A program made the translations under genes and the position numbers. A DNA stretch of 32,773 bases from contig JAZNUE010000074.1 in the NCBI GenBank assembly GCA_045592125.1, forward strand, positions 1 to 32,773, in the 5' to 3' direction. The DNA comes from HGM04593 sp045592125. GTDB lineage: Bacteria; Bacteroidota; Bacteroidia; Bacteroidales; Bacteroidaceae. Of this stretch, positions 1-7,258 are shown one piece after another. Positions within the stretch are counted from its first letter, which is position 1; every line of letters starts with the position of its first letter. The notes under the pieces are model-generated. The model searched no databases, was not told where the DNA came from, and saw only the letters and a program-made list of their open reading frames with translations.

Positions 1-1
1 T

Positions 2-137
2 TGGCCTCTGTTTGTGATAGGTCTTGTTCTGGCAATTGTGTTCTGGGGCAAGTTTGGTCATTGGGGCGGTCAGCCTTATGATGTATATGAGGATTCTAAT
101 GGCAACAAGGTTGCCAAACGCAATGATGATGTCGTAG
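2..137 (+). CDS. Unidentified partial membrane protein fragment (left edge)
   Basis: The frame starting at base 2 is open across the window edge and reads as one hydrophobic segment (LFVIGLVLAIVFWGKF) followed by a polar stretch containing GQPYDVYEDSNGNK. It stays protein-like to about base 137. Beyond that the same frame only reads the complement of a LepB-like piece, so the true coding sequence appears to be cut there. I do not recognise the family; it looks like a membrane anchor followed by an extramembrane segment. Whether the gene is really broken or joined artificially to the next piece cannot be told from the window. Confidence 0.3.
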
Positions 138-401
138 AAAATTGTAAAGGGCATATGCCTCATCGCTTGGCAACTGCTGTATGTAGTTGCTGTACCCGGC
201 TGCAGCTGCGGCATATTCGTTGTCATTGCCATAGGTGGGGTTGTACTTTTCAAGCATGTTCTTCTCGAAACCATAAGCATAGCACATTGCATGCAGGTCG
301 TTGACCTCTTCCTTATCGTTGGAGAAGAAGTAGCAGACAGTGTATATTGTCTTGCGGTACTCCTTGACCATCTCAGTAAATTTGCGTTCAGTGTTATCCA
401 T
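138..401 (-). pseudogene. Chimeric remnant: ECF sigma N-terminus fused to internal LepB piece
   Basis: Reading on the minus strand from the ATG at 401, residues 1-36 (for example FTEMVKEYRKTIYTVCYFFS, then EEVNDL) are the typical start of a Bacteroidota ECF sigma factor, region 2. From residue 35 (about base 299) to residue 88 (about base 138) the frame continues without a break into a sequence homologous to residues 187-237 of the signal peptidase encoded at 4798-6318. Shared anchors are LH-x-x-CY, EKY-P, Y-x-Y, LP-x-x-AY and LY. Sigma regions 2.2 to 4 are missing, so no working sigma factor is made. The two parts meet at an Asp-Leu dipeptide common to both parents, which suggests a microhomology joint. 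A possible -7 box for the sigma start (TATTTTTG on the minus strand) lies at 494-501. Confidence 0.55.
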
Positions 402-639
402 CAGAATCTTAATTATAGAAGCGCTTCATGTTTCTTTCTACTTGCTTAGACACACGAATGCGAGGGAACTTTCATAAAAAGTGAAGAATTTTTCAAAAAT
501 AGCAAAAAGCAATTAACATAGCGCATTATAGGCGGTAATAGCATTTGTAAATGCGGAGATATGTGTTTTTATCGGCAACCAACAATGTCGTTTTTAGCAT
601 AGAATTAAGGTATATAATTAAAGGGGGCATCCTCTGCAG

Positions 640-684
640 AAAATGCTTATTTGGACAAAATATACCTAAATAAGCATTTTTTTT
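640..684 (+). repeat. 13-bp inverted repeat followed by a T-run
   Basis: The arms AAAATGCTTATTT (640-652) and AAATAAGCATTTT (668-680) are perfectly complementary around a 15-base spacer, and eight T residues run to 684. The shape matches an intrinsic terminator, but no + strand gene lies upstream in this window and the stem is AT-rich. Because its CTTATT/AATAAG core reappears in the next palindrome beside the ATPase promoter, an operator or a transcription shield for that gene is at least as likely. Confidence 0.5.
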
Positions 685-686
685 AG

Positions 687-737
687 TACTTATTTTTCCA
701 TTTTTATTTGAATAAGTAAACTTTTGCTATATCTTTG
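687..737 (+). promoter_or_regulatory. Promoter of the ATPase gene with overlapping palindrome
   Basis: TTTG at 707-710 and TATCTTTG at 730-737 are separated by exactly 19 bp, a full match to the Bacteroidota consensus TTTG-N19-TAnnTTTG. The -33 box lies inside an inverted repeat with arms TACTTATT (687-694) and AATAAGTA (711-718). A protein bound there would cover the -33 element, so the repeat is a candidate operator. The expected transcription start is near 744. Confidence 0.65.
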
Positions 738-780
738 CGTTTAAAATATAGGTGCTATGAATGTATATAAGGACGAAACG

Positions 781-2223
781 ATGAAAGAGCAGATTATAAA
801 AAGAATGCAATTTGATAATCCTTGGTGGGTGTCAGGCTCTATACCTAATGATTATAAATCTATGCAGCACAGACTCTATTTGGATACGTTTATGCCAATG
901 GTGGCCGATGTTTCAACAAGAAGAGGTGTTATTCTTATGGGACCTCGTCGTGTAGGTAAGACTGTTATGATATTTCACACCATTGAAGAACTTATAAAAA
1001 ACGGTGTTCCTGCACAGAAGATCATTTATCTATCAATAGATACTCCTATATACAACAATATTTCATTGGAAGACCTGCTGCAACTTGCAAGAGAGTCTTT
1101 AAAGCAAAGCGATGCATCAATGGATGGTTATTTTGTATTTTATGACGAGATACAGTATTTAAAAGACTGGGAAATTCATCTAAAATCGCTAATTGACAGT
1201 TATAGAAATATTAAGTTTGTTGCATCAGGCTCAGCAGCAGCTGCGTTAAAAATGAAAAGCACGGAAAGCGGAGCTGGTAGGTTTACAGATTTTATGCTCC
1301 CACCACTTACATTTAATGAGTACATACATTTGTTAGACCTCAAAAATCTTATTGTTCCAACCCGAATGATATGGGACGGCAGAGAAATTAACAGTTATGA
1401 TACTATTGATATAGATTCGTTGAATAAACACTTTGTGGATTATATAAACTATGGCGGTTATCCAGAGATTGTACTTTCAAAAAAGATGCAGGATGATATT
1501 ACTCAATATGTAAGACATGACATTGTTGATAAAGTAATGTTGCGCGATTTGCCAAGTTTGTATGGAATCAAGGATATACAAGAATTAAATCGGCTTTTTG
1601 TGTATATTGTATACCATACCGGTGAAGAGTTTTCTTATGATGGATTATCCCAGGAGTCAGGGATAAGAAAAGAGGTGTTGAAAAAATACATACAATATTT
1701 TGAAGCCGCTTTCTTGATAAAGGTTGTGCATAAGGTTAATGACAACGCAAAAAACCTGCAAAGAGTAACCGCATTCAAAATCTATTTGACAAATCCTTCT
1801 TTACGCTGTGCCTTGTTCTCTCCTTTATCGGCTTCTGATAGTATGTTTGGACATATGGTTGAAACAGCGATTTATGCACAATGGATACAAAGGGATACTA
1901 CCGAAATTCATTATGCAAGCTGGGTTGAAAATAAAAAGAATAGAGAGGTGGATATGGTTGGTTTGGATCTTGCGCGTCAAAAGCCAAATTGGGCAGTGGA
2001 AATTAAGTGGAGCGACAGGTTTGTAGAACAAACAAGTGAGTTAAAACCATTGCTAAACTTTTTAACTAAAAACAGCCTTCAATCAGCTATTGTAACGACC
2101 ATAAGTAAATACACATACAAACAAATGAGTGAAGTAGGATTACAATATATACCAGCTGCTTTGTATGCGTATATCGTAGGCGATAATACCATTAAACAGC
2201 GCCATGTACAAAATATCGGATAA
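781..2223 (+). CDS. AAA-type ATPase with C-terminal DUF4143 domain
   Basis: Residue numbers below count from an upstream in-frame ATG at 757. Walker A is GPRRVGKT (62-69), Walker B is YFVFYDEIQ (125-133) and a sensor-like ASGS follows at 156-159. The second half matches DUF4143, with a nuclease-like pattern REVDMV (396-401) and VEIKW (414-418) resembling the D...ExK core of PD-(D/E)XK folds. Such proteins are common, often multicopy, ATPases of unknown role in Bacteroidota. I prefer the ATG at 781 because AAGGA (769-773) sits seven bases before it, while the ATG at 757 is only about 13 bases from the predicted transcript start. The gene is much richer in A+T codons (AAA, ATA, TTA) than its neighbours and stands alone between unrelated genes, which suggests horizontal acquisition. 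Function is not predictable beyond ATP hydrolysis and possible nucleic-acid binding. Confidence 0.85.
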   Translation: MKEQIIKRMQFDNPWWVSGSIPNDYKSMQHRLYLDTFMPMVADVSTRRGVILMGPRRVGKTVMIFHTIEELIKNGVPAQKIIYLSIDTPIYNNISLEDLLQLARESLKQSDASMDGYFVFYDEIQYLKDWEIHLKSLIDSYRNIKFVASGSAAAALKMKSTESGAGRFTDFMLPPLTFNEYIHLLDLKNLIVPTRMIWDGREINSYDTIDIDSLNKHFVDYINYGGYPEIVLSKKMQDDITQYVRHDIVDKVMLRDLPSLYGIKDIQELNRLFVYIVYHTGEEFSYDGLSQESGIRKEVLKKYIQYFEAAFLIKVVHKVNDNAKNLQRVTAFKIYLTNPSLRCALFSPLSASDSMFGHMVETAIYAQWIQRDTTEIHYASWVENKKNREVDMVGLDLARQKPNWAVEIKWSDRFVEQTSELKPLLNFLTKNSLQSAIVTTISKYTYKQMSEVGLQYIPAALYAYIVGDNTIKQRHVQNIG

Positions 2224-2526
2224 CCAATAGCTCAGATACATATTATCATAGCCAACTGGAATGTGAAACTATTAATTTGTAATATATCAGAGTTCATTAA
2301 CATACAACCTCAAGCAGGAACTGAAATAAGTTAAGCGCGCTACCAGAATGCGCTACCGGTTTCAAAACTAGTGATAAGGTATTGATACACAACCGAGTAT
2401 TATAATCCCGTACGCACCGCTGGAAGAGTTCCAAAGAAATTCGGGACTCTTTTTGTTACAATAAAGCAAAGGGGAAGAATAGGGGATAAAAAGTTGAGCC
2501 GTTCTTTGGGATTTTGTTTATACATC
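2224..2526. other. Intergenic region between convergent genes
   Basis: No gene was found. A direct repeat GCGCTACC occurs at about 2338-2345 and 2350-2357, and a hairpin terminator lies at 2425-2454. The remainder is AT-rich and shows no recognisable signal. Confidence 0.5.
2425..2454 (+). terminator. Intrinsic terminator after the ATPase gene
   Basis: AGAGTTCC (2425-2432) pairs with GGGACTCT (2443-2450), with one G-U pair, around a ten-base loop and is followed by a T-run. It is oriented to stop transcription leaving the ATPase gene, about 200 bases past its stop codon. Confidence 0.6.
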
Positions 2527-2919
2527 CTAAACTGATGACTCCGGGTCGTGCTCTTTCTGGTGTTTGAAATAGTATTTTCTCATCCAATGGTCAAGAAGAA
2601 GGAAAATGAAGAATATTGCCACCAGATAACAGTAGGGGAAAACCTCGGTGCCCATTTGTATAAAGGTTACTGCCAACTCGTTGAAGAGTATCTGTAACTC
2701 TTCTCCATAATGGTCTCTGATGATGAGTCCGCCCCATGTCATCAACAGTACTGATGCGGCAATTGCATAGCAGAACATACGGCGCTCCCTCTTTGTCTCT
2801 CTATGGCGTATATCTTCCTCAATCTTCTGCATTGTACGGAATGTGAAATTCGGGGGTAGGGCACTGTGCTTTGAGTGCAGTGCCTTTCTTAATCCGCAGT
2901 CTCTTCTATCTTGTTTCAT
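2527..2919 (-). CDS. Small two-span membrane protein, candidate anti-sigma partner
   Basis: This 130-residue protein has a basic, polar N-terminal part (about 1-47) with a LPPNFTFRTMQKIEED segment. Two hydrophobic spans follow (about 48-67 and 94-112), then a charged tail. Its ATG overlaps the end of the sigma factor gene (TGA/ATG within 2916-2919), so the two are almost certainly co-transcribed and translationally coupled. In many Bacteroidota ECF loci the gene directly after the sigma factor is a small membrane protein that holds the sigma factor inactive; B. fragilis Reo, partner of EcfO, is a described example. No zinc-binding anti-sigma motif is visible, so the anti-sigma role is inferred from position, size and topology. 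Confidence 0.7.
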   Translation of the reverse strand: MKQDRRDCGLRKALHSKHSALPPNFTFRTMQKIEEDIRHRETKRERRMFCYAIAASVLLMTWGGLIIRDHYGEELQILFNELAVTFIQMGTEVFPYCYLVAIFFIFLLLDHWMRKYYFKHQKEHDPESSV

Positions 2920-3464
2920 AATTTCCTGTCATTAAGTAAGAGGTATAACTTTTTTCTTGTGCGGTACAGTTTTATCTTTACGTTGCTTTGGGTCAGTCCC
3001 ATGATTGTGGCCACTTCTTCAATAGGCCGTTCATTCATGTAATAGAGGGTTATTAGAGCCCGCTCTTCGGCATCCAGTCTGTCTATGGCCTTGGACAGTC
3101 TTTGCAGTTGCTCTTCGCTGTCGTTGTCCAGTGCTTCATCCAACTGTTCATCGGGGATGTCGCCGTATGCATTGTCTTCTATATTGATAGTGTCGTGTTT
3201 CTTCTTGCGTGCGGCCGAGAGTGCTGTGTTGGTTGCTATGCGATAGAGCCAGGTCGAGAAGCTGCTCTCTTCCTTAAAGGAGGACAACTGCCGGAACACC
3301 TTAATGAATACATCCTGTGTCAGTTCCTCGGCGTCTTCCTTGCACGGGACAATATGGGCAATGAGGTTGAATACCTGCCCACCGTATCTGTTGAGGATAT
3401 GCTCGAACTGTTCGCTTTTTCCGCCGAGAACCTCCTTTATTATATGTATGTCGTCGTGCTTCAT
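2916..3464 (-). CDS. ECF (RpoE-like) RNA polymerase sigma factor
   Basis: At 182 residues this is a normal-length ECF sigma factor. Region 2 is seen around AEELTQDVFIKVFRQL and STWLYRIATNTALSAARKKK, an acidic linker follows (NIEDNAYGDIPDEQLDEAL), and region 4 with its helix-turn-helix is EERALITLYYMNERPIEEVA and SNVKIKLYRTRKKL. It directs RNA polymerase to a special set of promoters. Upstream, GTAACC (minus, 3499-3494), 15 bp and CGTCTA (3478-3473) form an ECF-style promoter ending eight bases from the ATG, so the transcript has almost no leader. The same pair of motifs with the same spacing faces the opposite way towards the gene at 3599. This strongly suggests that the factor controls itself and its neighbour. 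Confidence 0.92.
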   Translation of the reverse strand: MKHDDIHIIKEVLGGKSEQFEHILNRYGGQVFNLIAHIVPCKEDAEELTQDVFIKVFRQLSSFKEESSFSTWLYRIATNTALSAARKKKHDTINIEDNAYGDIPDEQLDEALDNDSEEQLQRLSKAIDRLDAEERALITLYYMNERPIEEVATIMGLTQSNVKIKLYRTRKKLYLLLNDRKL

Positions 3465-3472
3465 CTACCTAA

Positions 3473-3499
3473 TAGACGCTGAAAAAGCGTTCCGGTTAC
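3473..3499 (-). promoter_or_regulatory. ECF-type promoter for the sigma factor operon
   Basis: On the minus strand GTAACC (3499-3494) and CGTCTA (3478-3473) are separated by 15 bp. The AAC-containing -35 and CGT-containing -10 are typical of ECF-dependent promoters. The exact duplicate on the other strand supports its recognition by the adjacent sigma factor. Confidence 0.65.
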
Positions 3500-3527
3500 A
3501 AAAATTTCAAAAAAATAGAATAAAAAT

Positions 3528-3554
3528 GTAACCGTTCGGGAGTTGTTGCGTCTA
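3528..3554 (+). promoter_or_regulatory. Divergent ECF-type promoter for the 3599 gene
   Basis: GTAACC (3528-3533), a 15-bp spacer and CGTCTA (3549-3554) repeat exactly the motif pair and spacing found on the minus strand. The -35 boxes of the two promoters form an inverted repeat, CGGTTACA (3493-3500) against TGTAACCG (3527-3534). The predicted start is near 3561, giving a leader of about 38 bases. Confidence 0.65.
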
Positions 3555-3598
3555 AAGGGTGTAAGGAATGAATTGCTAACCTTTAAATTTAAATAATT

Positions 3599-3988
3599 AT
3601 GCTGGATTTTATTATGGTTCCTGCCGTTGTCGGCATTATTACTCTGGGTATTTACAAGTTGTTTGAACTCTTTGTGCGTAAAAAGGAACGCCTTATAATC
3701 ATTGACAAGATTGGGGATAAACTTACCCCTGATATCTTGAACGGGAAAATTGATTTCTCTACAAATATCCCTAAGTTCTCTTCCTCGGCATTGAAGTTCG
3801 GTTGTCTGTTTATGGGGTTTGGAATTGGTTTACTGGTTGCCTTTGCCGTTCACTATAATTTCGCGGACTTTGTGGAGAGCGCGTTTTATCTAAGAAGTGC
3901 TGTCTACGGTTCGTGTGTGCTTCTGTTCGGTGGCCTCGGACTCTTGATTGCCTTTATTGTTGAACTGAAGGTCAGTAAGAAGAAGTAA
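3599..3988 (+). CDS. Membrane protein of the ECF locus, DUF6249-like
   Basis: This 129-residue protein has three hydrophobic spans (about 4-25, 67-87 and 101-122) and a basic tail ending in KKK. The segment LFELFVRKKERLIIIDKIGD after the first span resembles small DUF6249-type membrane proteins often encoded beside ECF sigma genes in Bacteroidota; I am not certain of the family. The gene is divergent from the sigma operon and carries a copy of the same GTAACC-N15-CGTCTA promoter, so it is probably a direct target of that sigma factor. A role in cytoplasmic-membrane stress is an inference from this context only. Confidence 0.75.
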   Translation: MLDFIMVPAVVGIITLGIYKLFELFVRKKERLIIIDKIGDKLTPDILNGKIDFSTNIPKFSSSALKFGCLFMGFGIGLLVAFAVHYNFADFVESAFYLRSAVYGSCVLLFGGLGLLIAFIVELKVSKKK

Positions 3989-4031
3989 GGAAAAGATAAT
4001 ATAGCATTGACCCTAAAAATCGTTTGGTTAA

Positions 4032-4112
4032 TGTCATATCGAAGGAGTATAGCGACTGAGATATCTCTGCATTGTTCTTGAGATTCCTCGTCGCTTCGCT
4101 CTGTCGGGATAT
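4032..4112. repeat. Diverged intergenic palindromic repeat
   Basis: The stretch starts TGTCATATCGAAGG, passes ACTGAGATATCTC and ends GAGATTCCTCG-TCGCTTCGCTCTGTCGGG. It has the layout of the dispersed TGTCAT...ATCT / AGAT...CTTCGCTC family found elsewhere in this window (about 9279-9352, 11490-11536, 18826-18941, 23107-23163), though this copy is more diverged. It lies between the 3599 gene and wbqC. Confidence 0.5.
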
Positions 4113-4168
4113 TTACGAAGAAAAGTTGTTGCGGGCCAATATCAATATTATTACCCAAATAATGTCTG

Positions 4169-4798
4169 TTACAAACAGTTTCCCCTTAATGTTATCAGTC
4201 CTTCGGGACCCATGTTGAAGAGCAGGTCGGCAATGCTCAGGTTGGACTGGAAACCATGTCGTTGGGCAAATACCTGGTAGTATGGCTGTGTGTTTACAGT
4301 GCATGCTGCAAGGGCCTTGGGCTCTGCAATGTGGCGCATGTCGCACATGTCTGCTGTTGCTCTGTGTTCTTCAATATCCTCTGCGGTCAGAACTTTTATC
4401 TCCCTGTCAAGTCCTAAAAGTCCGCACACCGTGCTGTGCAGGCGCATGTTGAAGTCCATCAGAAATCCGTCACGCTCCTCATAGAAATGCGCGAAGTCGT
4501 CGGCATAATAGTCGAAGAAAGGGCTGTTGCGGTAGGCGCTGACAATGGCGTTCCAGTGCTGGCGGCGCCAGTTGCCATGTTCGCTTATTCGCACGTTGCG
4601 CATGGCAGTACGTCCGCCGTCGTGTACAACAGGAATGTTCAGGCTCAATGGCCCGTTCTCTGCAGCTATCATGCAACGGTTGCGGAATGTCTGCTTTACG
4701 AACGGGGTATCGCCGTCAATGAGAAGCCCCGTAGCGCTGTACAGCTTTGCATACAGCGCTACGGGTGCCATGTATAAGGGGTGTGACAACAGTTCCAT
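4169..4798 (-). CDS. WbqC family protein
   Basis: This 209-residue protein matches the WbqC family, with LYMAPVALYAKL near the start, NWRRQHWNAIVSAYRNSPFF in the middle and the typical end YYQVFAQRHGFQSNLSIADL followed by LFNMGPEG. WbqC-like proteins are linked to sugar or polysaccharide gene clusters, but the exact reaction is not established. Its ATG shares one base with the lepB stop codon (TGATG at 4796-4800), which shows translational coupling with lepB. The order dapB-lepB-wbqC is a conserved arrangement in Bacteroidales. Confidence 0.85.
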   Translation of the reverse strand: MELLSHPLYMAPVALYAKLYSATGLLIDGDTPFVKQTFRNRCMIAAENGPLSLNIPVVHDGGRTAMRNVRISEHGNWRRQHWNAIVSAYRNSPFFDYYADDFAHFYEERDGFLMDFNMRLHSTVCGLLGLDREIKVLTAEDIEEHRATADMCDMRHIAEPKALAACTVNTQPYYQVFAQRHGFQSNLSIADLLFNMGPEGLITLRGNCL

Positions 4799-6318
4799 CA
4801 GTCAAAGCTGTTTACTCCGCGGAACAGGCGGTTCCAGCGTATCTTGCCGTCAAGCAGGCCCAGGTCCTTGTCAAGCGACAGCCAAATGAAGAGTGCCTTG
4901 CCCACAATGTGGTCTTCGGGCACGAATCCCCAGCAGCGCGAGTCGGCACTGTTGTGGCGGTTGTCGCCCATCATCCAGTAGTAGTCCATCTTGAATGTGT
5001 AGCTGTCGCTCTCCTTGCCGTTGATGTATATCTTGCCGTCCTTTACCTCGAGCATGTTGCCCTCATATGCGACAATGGGGCGTTCATACACGGCAATGTT
5101 GTCCATTGTGAGCCTTACGCTCTCGCCTCTCTTCGGAATCCATATGGGGCCGTAGTTGTCAAGTGTCCAGCCTGTGTTGCCGTTCAGAGGGTAAATTCCG
5201 TCGGTGCTGTTCTTCTCGGCAATGGATATGCTCTCTACTAGCCTGTCAAGTCCCTTCAGCCTTTCGTAGCCCTTTTGCGTTAGGGGCAGTTCGCCGCTTC
5301 CGTCGCTGCTTGCCTGCCTGTAGAACTGGAAACTTGCAAGGTCTTCCTTGCTTATGCCAAGCTCGCGGCGCAGTTTCTCGGGCATTGTCTGGCGGAACTT
5401 CACGTTATAGTTGAACTGCAGGTTCTCGGGCCTGTCCATGGGCTTGCCGTCAATATATACGGCCTTGTCCTTGATTTCAAGCGTGTTGCCTGGGAGTCCA
5501 ACACAGCGTTTCACATAGTTCTCGCGGCGGTCGACAGGGCGTTCTACAACCTCGCCCAGTTCGGCGGGGTGCTGCCTGGCTATAGCAAGGCCGTCCTCGT
5601 AGTGCTTCTTGTACAATGGATATGCCTGCTCGTTGGGGAGCGCACGCAGGTAGCGGCTGTACTCCTCGCTTGCTCTCATGAACTCGCTGTTGGTTGCAGG
5701 GCTGTACTTCTCGATTACGCTCTTGTTTAGGCCCTCGGAATAGCATATTGAGTGAAGGTCTATTACGCCCGGGTTTGTTGTGGCAAGGTCCCCTGCAGGG
5801 TAGTTGAACACGACAATGTCGCCAATCTCAATGTCCTCAAGGCCGGGCACGCGCTCATAATCCCACTGTACTGCGTCAATATAGCTCTTGCAGCCAAGGA
5901 TGGGCATTGTGTGCTGTGTAAGCGGCATGCTCAGCGGTGTCTGCGGCTTGCGTGGACCGTAGTTGACCTTGCTCACAAAGAGGTAGTCGCCCACAAGCAG
6001 TGTCTTTTCGAGTGAGGATGTGGGGATTACATAGTTCTGGAAAAAGTATAGGTGTACAAAGTATACGGCAACAAGCGCGAATACAATTGCGTCTACCCAG
6101 CTCATTACTCTCTTGAGCAGCCTGTTCTCCGATTTCTTCCACCAGCCCCAAGGGATGAAGCGGGTTGTGTAGTTGTCAATGATAAATGGGATTGCTATAA
6201 TGCCCAGCCAGCTCTTTACCCAAATGAGGAAGAGGATATACAGCACAAGTACTGTAATTAAGGTAATGAGCGGCTTTCTTGTCATCTTTACTTCGCGCCC
6301 GAATATCTTGAATTCCAT
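4798..6318 (-). CDS. lepB: Signal peptidase I with long insertions
   Basis: LepB cleaves signal peptides from exported proteins at the outer face of the inner membrane. At 506 residues it is far longer than enterobacterial LepB (about 320). Hydrophobic segments lie near 17-45 and 75-93. The catalytic serine is probably S102 in PTSSLEKTLLVGD (99-111), the catalytic lysine is K270 in NYVKRCVGLPGN (267-278), and box E is GDNRHNSADSR (451-461). Extra blocks fall between these motifs, notably about 115-265 and 295-400, as in other Bacteroidales LepB proteins. The block 187-237 is the part duplicated, in diverged form, in the chimeric remnant at 138-299. The gene follows dapB by 55 bases and overlaps wbqC by one. 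Confidence 0.95.
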   Translation of the reverse strand: MEFKIFGREVKMTRKPLITLITVLVLYILFLIWVKSWLGIIAIPFIIDNYTTRFIPWGWWKKSENRLLKRVMSWVDAIVFALVAVYFVHLYFFQNYVIPTSSLEKTLLVGDYLFVSKVNYGPRKPQTPLSMPLTQHTMPILGCKSYIDAVQWDYERVPGLEDIEIGDIVVFNYPAGDLATTNPGVIDLHSICYSEGLNKSVIEKYSPATNSEFMRASEEYSRYLRALPNEQAYPLYKKHYEDGLAIARQHPAELGEVVERPVDRRENYVKRCVGLPGNTLEIKDKAVYIDGKPMDRPENLQFNYNVKFRQTMPEKLRRELGISKEDLASFQFYRQASSDGSGELPLTQKGYERLKGLDRLVESISIAEKNSTDGIYPLNGNTGWTLDNYGPIWIPKRGESVRLTMDNIAVYERPIVAYEGNMLEVKDGKIYINGKESDSYTFKMDYYWMMGDNRHNSADSRCWGFVPEDHIVGKALFIWLSLDKDLGLLDGKIRWNRLFRGVNSFD

Positions 6319-6373
6319 TGTTTAGTTATTTGTCAGTTACTTACTCATTAGACGTTGGAAGTGCCGGCTGCAA

Positions 6374-7132
6374 TCAGAAATTGATAAGGTCCTTCATTTC
6401 CAGCAGGCCGCTGTGCTCCTTTGCATACTCTGCCGCAATCACTGCGCCCAGGGCAAAGCCGCTGCGGTTGTGTGCGTCGTGTGTTATTGTAATTGTGTCC
6501 TCATTTGAGTCGTAGGTAATGCTGTGTATGCCGGGAACCTCGTCGCGGCGTACGGCGTCAATCCTAATCTCGGTGGGGCGTGGCTCTGCGCCCTTTGTCA
6601 CGGTACCGTCAGGGTTTGTAAGGTCGCCCATTACCCAGCCCGTCTTGTATGCAATGTTCTCGATAATGCCCTCGGCGAGGGTTATCGCTGTGCCGCTGGG
6701 AGCGTCGAGCTTGTGAATGTGATGGGTCTCTTCAATCTTGACTCTGTTGTAGTTGTCGAAATTGTTCATGATTTTTGCGAGGTAGCGGTTCACTGCCGAG
6801 AAGATTGCCACTCCTAGGCTGAAGTTGCTGCTCCAGAAGAGAGTCTTGCCCTCTTTCCCGCACTTCTCGCGCATCTCGGCCTCGTGCTGCTGGAACCAGC
6901 CTGTACTGCCGCTCACAACCTTCACGCCTGCATCCATTGCCTTTATGCAGTTGTCAAAGGCTACTGCAGGCGCTGTGAACTCGATTGCAACATCGGCGCT
7001 CCTGAATGCCTCGCTGCCAAAATCATCACGGTTGTCTACATCAATTATCGACACAATCTCATGGCCTCTCTCAAGGGCAATCCCCTCAATGGCCTTGCCC
7101 ATCTTTCCGTATCCTATAAGTGCTATTTTCAT
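6374..7132 (-). CDS. dapB: 4-hydroxy-tetrahydrodipicolinate reductase
   Basis: DapB reduces 4-hydroxy-tetrahydrodipicolinate with NAD(P)H in the diaminopimelate and lysine pathway in the cytoplasm. The Rossmann motif GYGKMG lies at 7-12, SGSTGW at 74-79, SSNFSLGV at 101-108, and the substrate-binding and catalytic block ETHHIHKLDAPSGTA at 135-149. The length of 252 residues is normal. It is the first gene of the dapB-lepB-wbqC operon. A near-consensus -7 box TATCTTCG lies on the minus strand at about 7152-7159, with no clear -33 box. Confidence 0.96.
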   Translation of the reverse strand: MKIALIGYGKMGKAIEGIALERGHEIVSIIDVDNRDDFGSEAFRSADVAIEFTAPAVAFDNCIKAMDAGVKVVSGSTGWFQQHEAEMREKCGKEGKTLFWSSNFSLGVAIFSAVNRYLAKIMNNFDNYNRVKIEETHHIHKLDAPSGTAITLAEGIIENIAYKTGWVMGDLTNPDGTVTKGAEPRPTEIRIDAVRRDEVPGIHSITYDSNEDTITITHDAHNRSGFALGAVIAAEYAKEHSGLLEMKDLINF

Positions 7133-7195
7133 TGTTATGAATATTTTGGCGCGAAGATACTCATTTTTTCACTAATATAAATCAATTTAATTATA

Positions 7196-7237
7196 AATAA
7201 CAATGCAGGAGCCTGTGCGGGCACCTGCATTGTTATT
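7196..7237 (-). terminator. Strong hairpin terminator after the acyltransferase gene
   Basis: AATAACAATGCAGG (7196-7209) and CCTGCATTGTTATT (7224-7237) form a perfect 14-bp stem, extended inside by GCC/GGC. It stands about 20 bases beyond the stop codon of the minus-strand acyltransferase gene and separates it from dapB. On the minus strand it is followed by an AT-rich tract rather than a clean T-run. Confidence 0.7.
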
Positions 7238-7258
7238 CTTTTATTCTTTTGTTATCGG

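Larger units (their letters stand above)
402..756. other. AT-rich intergenic region with several palindromes
   Basis: No gene is visible in this stretch. It contains a 14-bp palindrome GCATTT-GT-AAATGC at 541-554, a 13-bp-arm inverted repeat at 640-680, an 8-bp-arm inverted repeat at 687-718, and the promoter of the ATPase gene at 707-737. The AAATGC/GCATTT hexamer occurs in both the first and second palindromes. CTTATT/AATAAG occurs in the second and third. Confidence 0.6.

Noticed and set aside
2334..2359. tRNA D-arm-like sequence on the minus strand (GGTAGCGCATTCTGGTAGCGC)
   Set aside because: Only a D-arm-like part is visible. No matching acceptor stem, seven-base anticodon loop or T-arm (GGTTCGAATCC type) follows, so this is at most a decayed remnant and more likely a direct repeat of GCGCTACC.
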